From positions 1 to 5,542 of the forward strand of contig JACCYP010000161.1 of NCBI GenBank assembly GCA_013696425.1: a stretch of DNA of 5,542 nt, read 5' to 3'. The notes under the pieces were generated by a model. The model saw only the letters and a list, made by a program, of their open reading frames with translations, searched no databases and was not told the DNA's origin. The position numbers and the translations under genes were made by a program. This DNA is from Thermoleophilaceae bacterium (GTDB lineage Bacteria > Actinomycetota > Thermoleophilia > Solirubrobacterales > Thermoleophilaceae). Positions 5,366-5,542 of this stretch are shown here, one piece after another (position 1 is the first letter of the stretch; each line of letters begins with the position of its first letter).

Positions 5366-5374
5366 GGGGAGGAG
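5366..5374 (+). promoter_or_regulatory. Ribosome binding site of the permease gene
   Basis: GGGGAGGAG lies 5 nt before the GTG at 5380 and selects that codon as the start; the nearby ATG at 5357 leads only to an early stop. Confidence 0.75.
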
Positions 5375-5379
5375 CCCAC

Positions 5380-5542
5380 GTGGTCAGAGCTGTAGCCGAC
5401 AGGGCGTTCCTGCCGACGAAGGCCCTGCTCGAACAGGTCGGGGACATGATGATCCTGACCGGCAAGACGCTGATGAGCGCGTTGCGCCCGCCCTACCCCT
5501 ACGGCGGGGAGTTCATCTCGCAGTTCCTCTTCGCCCTGCGCC
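5380..5542 (+). CDS. MlaE/YrbE-type ABC transporter permease, N-terminal part, cut by window end
   Basis: Fifty-four codons from GTG 5380 run off the window with no stop. The product opens MVRAVADRAFLPTKALLEQVGDMMILTGKTLMSAL, written here in overlapping form as VADRAFLP, LLEQVGDMMILTG and KTLMSALRPPYPYGGEF, then ISQFLFALR. The Glu-x-Gly-Asp, Leu-Thr-Gly-Lys-Thr and RPPYPY...FISQ pattern is characteristic of the N-terminus of MlaE/YrbE permeases, which pair with an Mkl/MlaF-type ATPase and Mce substrate-binding proteins to move lipids or sterols across the envelope. In actinobacteria a second permease and a row of mce genes normally follow, so these are expected beyond the window. Family assignment is from a short fragment but the motif run is distinctive. 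Confidence 0.82.
   Translation, partial: MVRAVADRAFLPTKALLEQVGDMMILTGKTLMSALRPPYPYGGEFISQFLFALR

Noticed and set aside
1..5542. CRISPR array, tRNA, rRNA or complete insertion sequence
   Set aside because: No regularly spaced direct repeats, cloverleaf genes or transposase frame was seen on either strand.

Overview
This is a high-GC actinobacterial window. The best guess is a Thermoleophilia/Solirubrobacterales-type organism. The reasons are a type III glutamine synthetase beside amt-glnK, a PucR/CdaR-type regulator, an MlaE/YrbE-type permease, abundant GTG/TTG starts, and at least one gene whose -10 box sits only 6 nt before its start codon (leaderless style). The taxonomic guess is inference only.

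Layout. Positions 2-664 (+) hold the C-terminal third of a type III glutamine synthetase. After a 168-nt leader region comes amt (833-2299, +), overlapped by 4 nt by glnK (2296-2670, +). A strong GC-rich hairpin covers the glnK stop codon. A PucR/CdaR-type helix-turn-helix regulator follows (2740-3855, +). Together these form a nitrogen block: ammonium uptake (Amt), its PII gatekeeper (GlnK), ammonium fixation (GSIII) and a probable transcription factor. The GlnK keeps the PII nucleotide-binding and 2-oxoglutarate-binding residues but has Ile where the uridylylated/adenylylated Tyr51 normally sits. No glnD follows it.

Positions 3851-3953 contain a 103-nt element bounded by 20-nt inverted arms that begin inside the last sense codon and stop codon of the regulator. 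Directly after it, a TACGAT box lies 6 nt before the ATG of a set of three tiny overlapping genes (3973-4143, 4140-4298, 4295-4564). They encode a 56-aa secreted basic peptide, a 52-aa four-cysteine protein and an 89-aa lipoprotein that resembles the LppU type. They are joined by GTGA and ATGA overlaps and look like one translationally coupled unit of unknown function. This element and the micro-operon are the most novel parts of the window.

A perfect palindromic terminator (4565-4591) separates this unit from a convergent gene for a 227-aa lipoprotein (4586-5269, -, TTG start). A divergent promoter region of 110 nt (5270-5379) then leads to the N-terminus of an MlaE/YrbE-type ABC lipid-transport permease (5380 to the window end, +). 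No tRNA, rRNA, CRISPR array or complete insertion sequence was seen.
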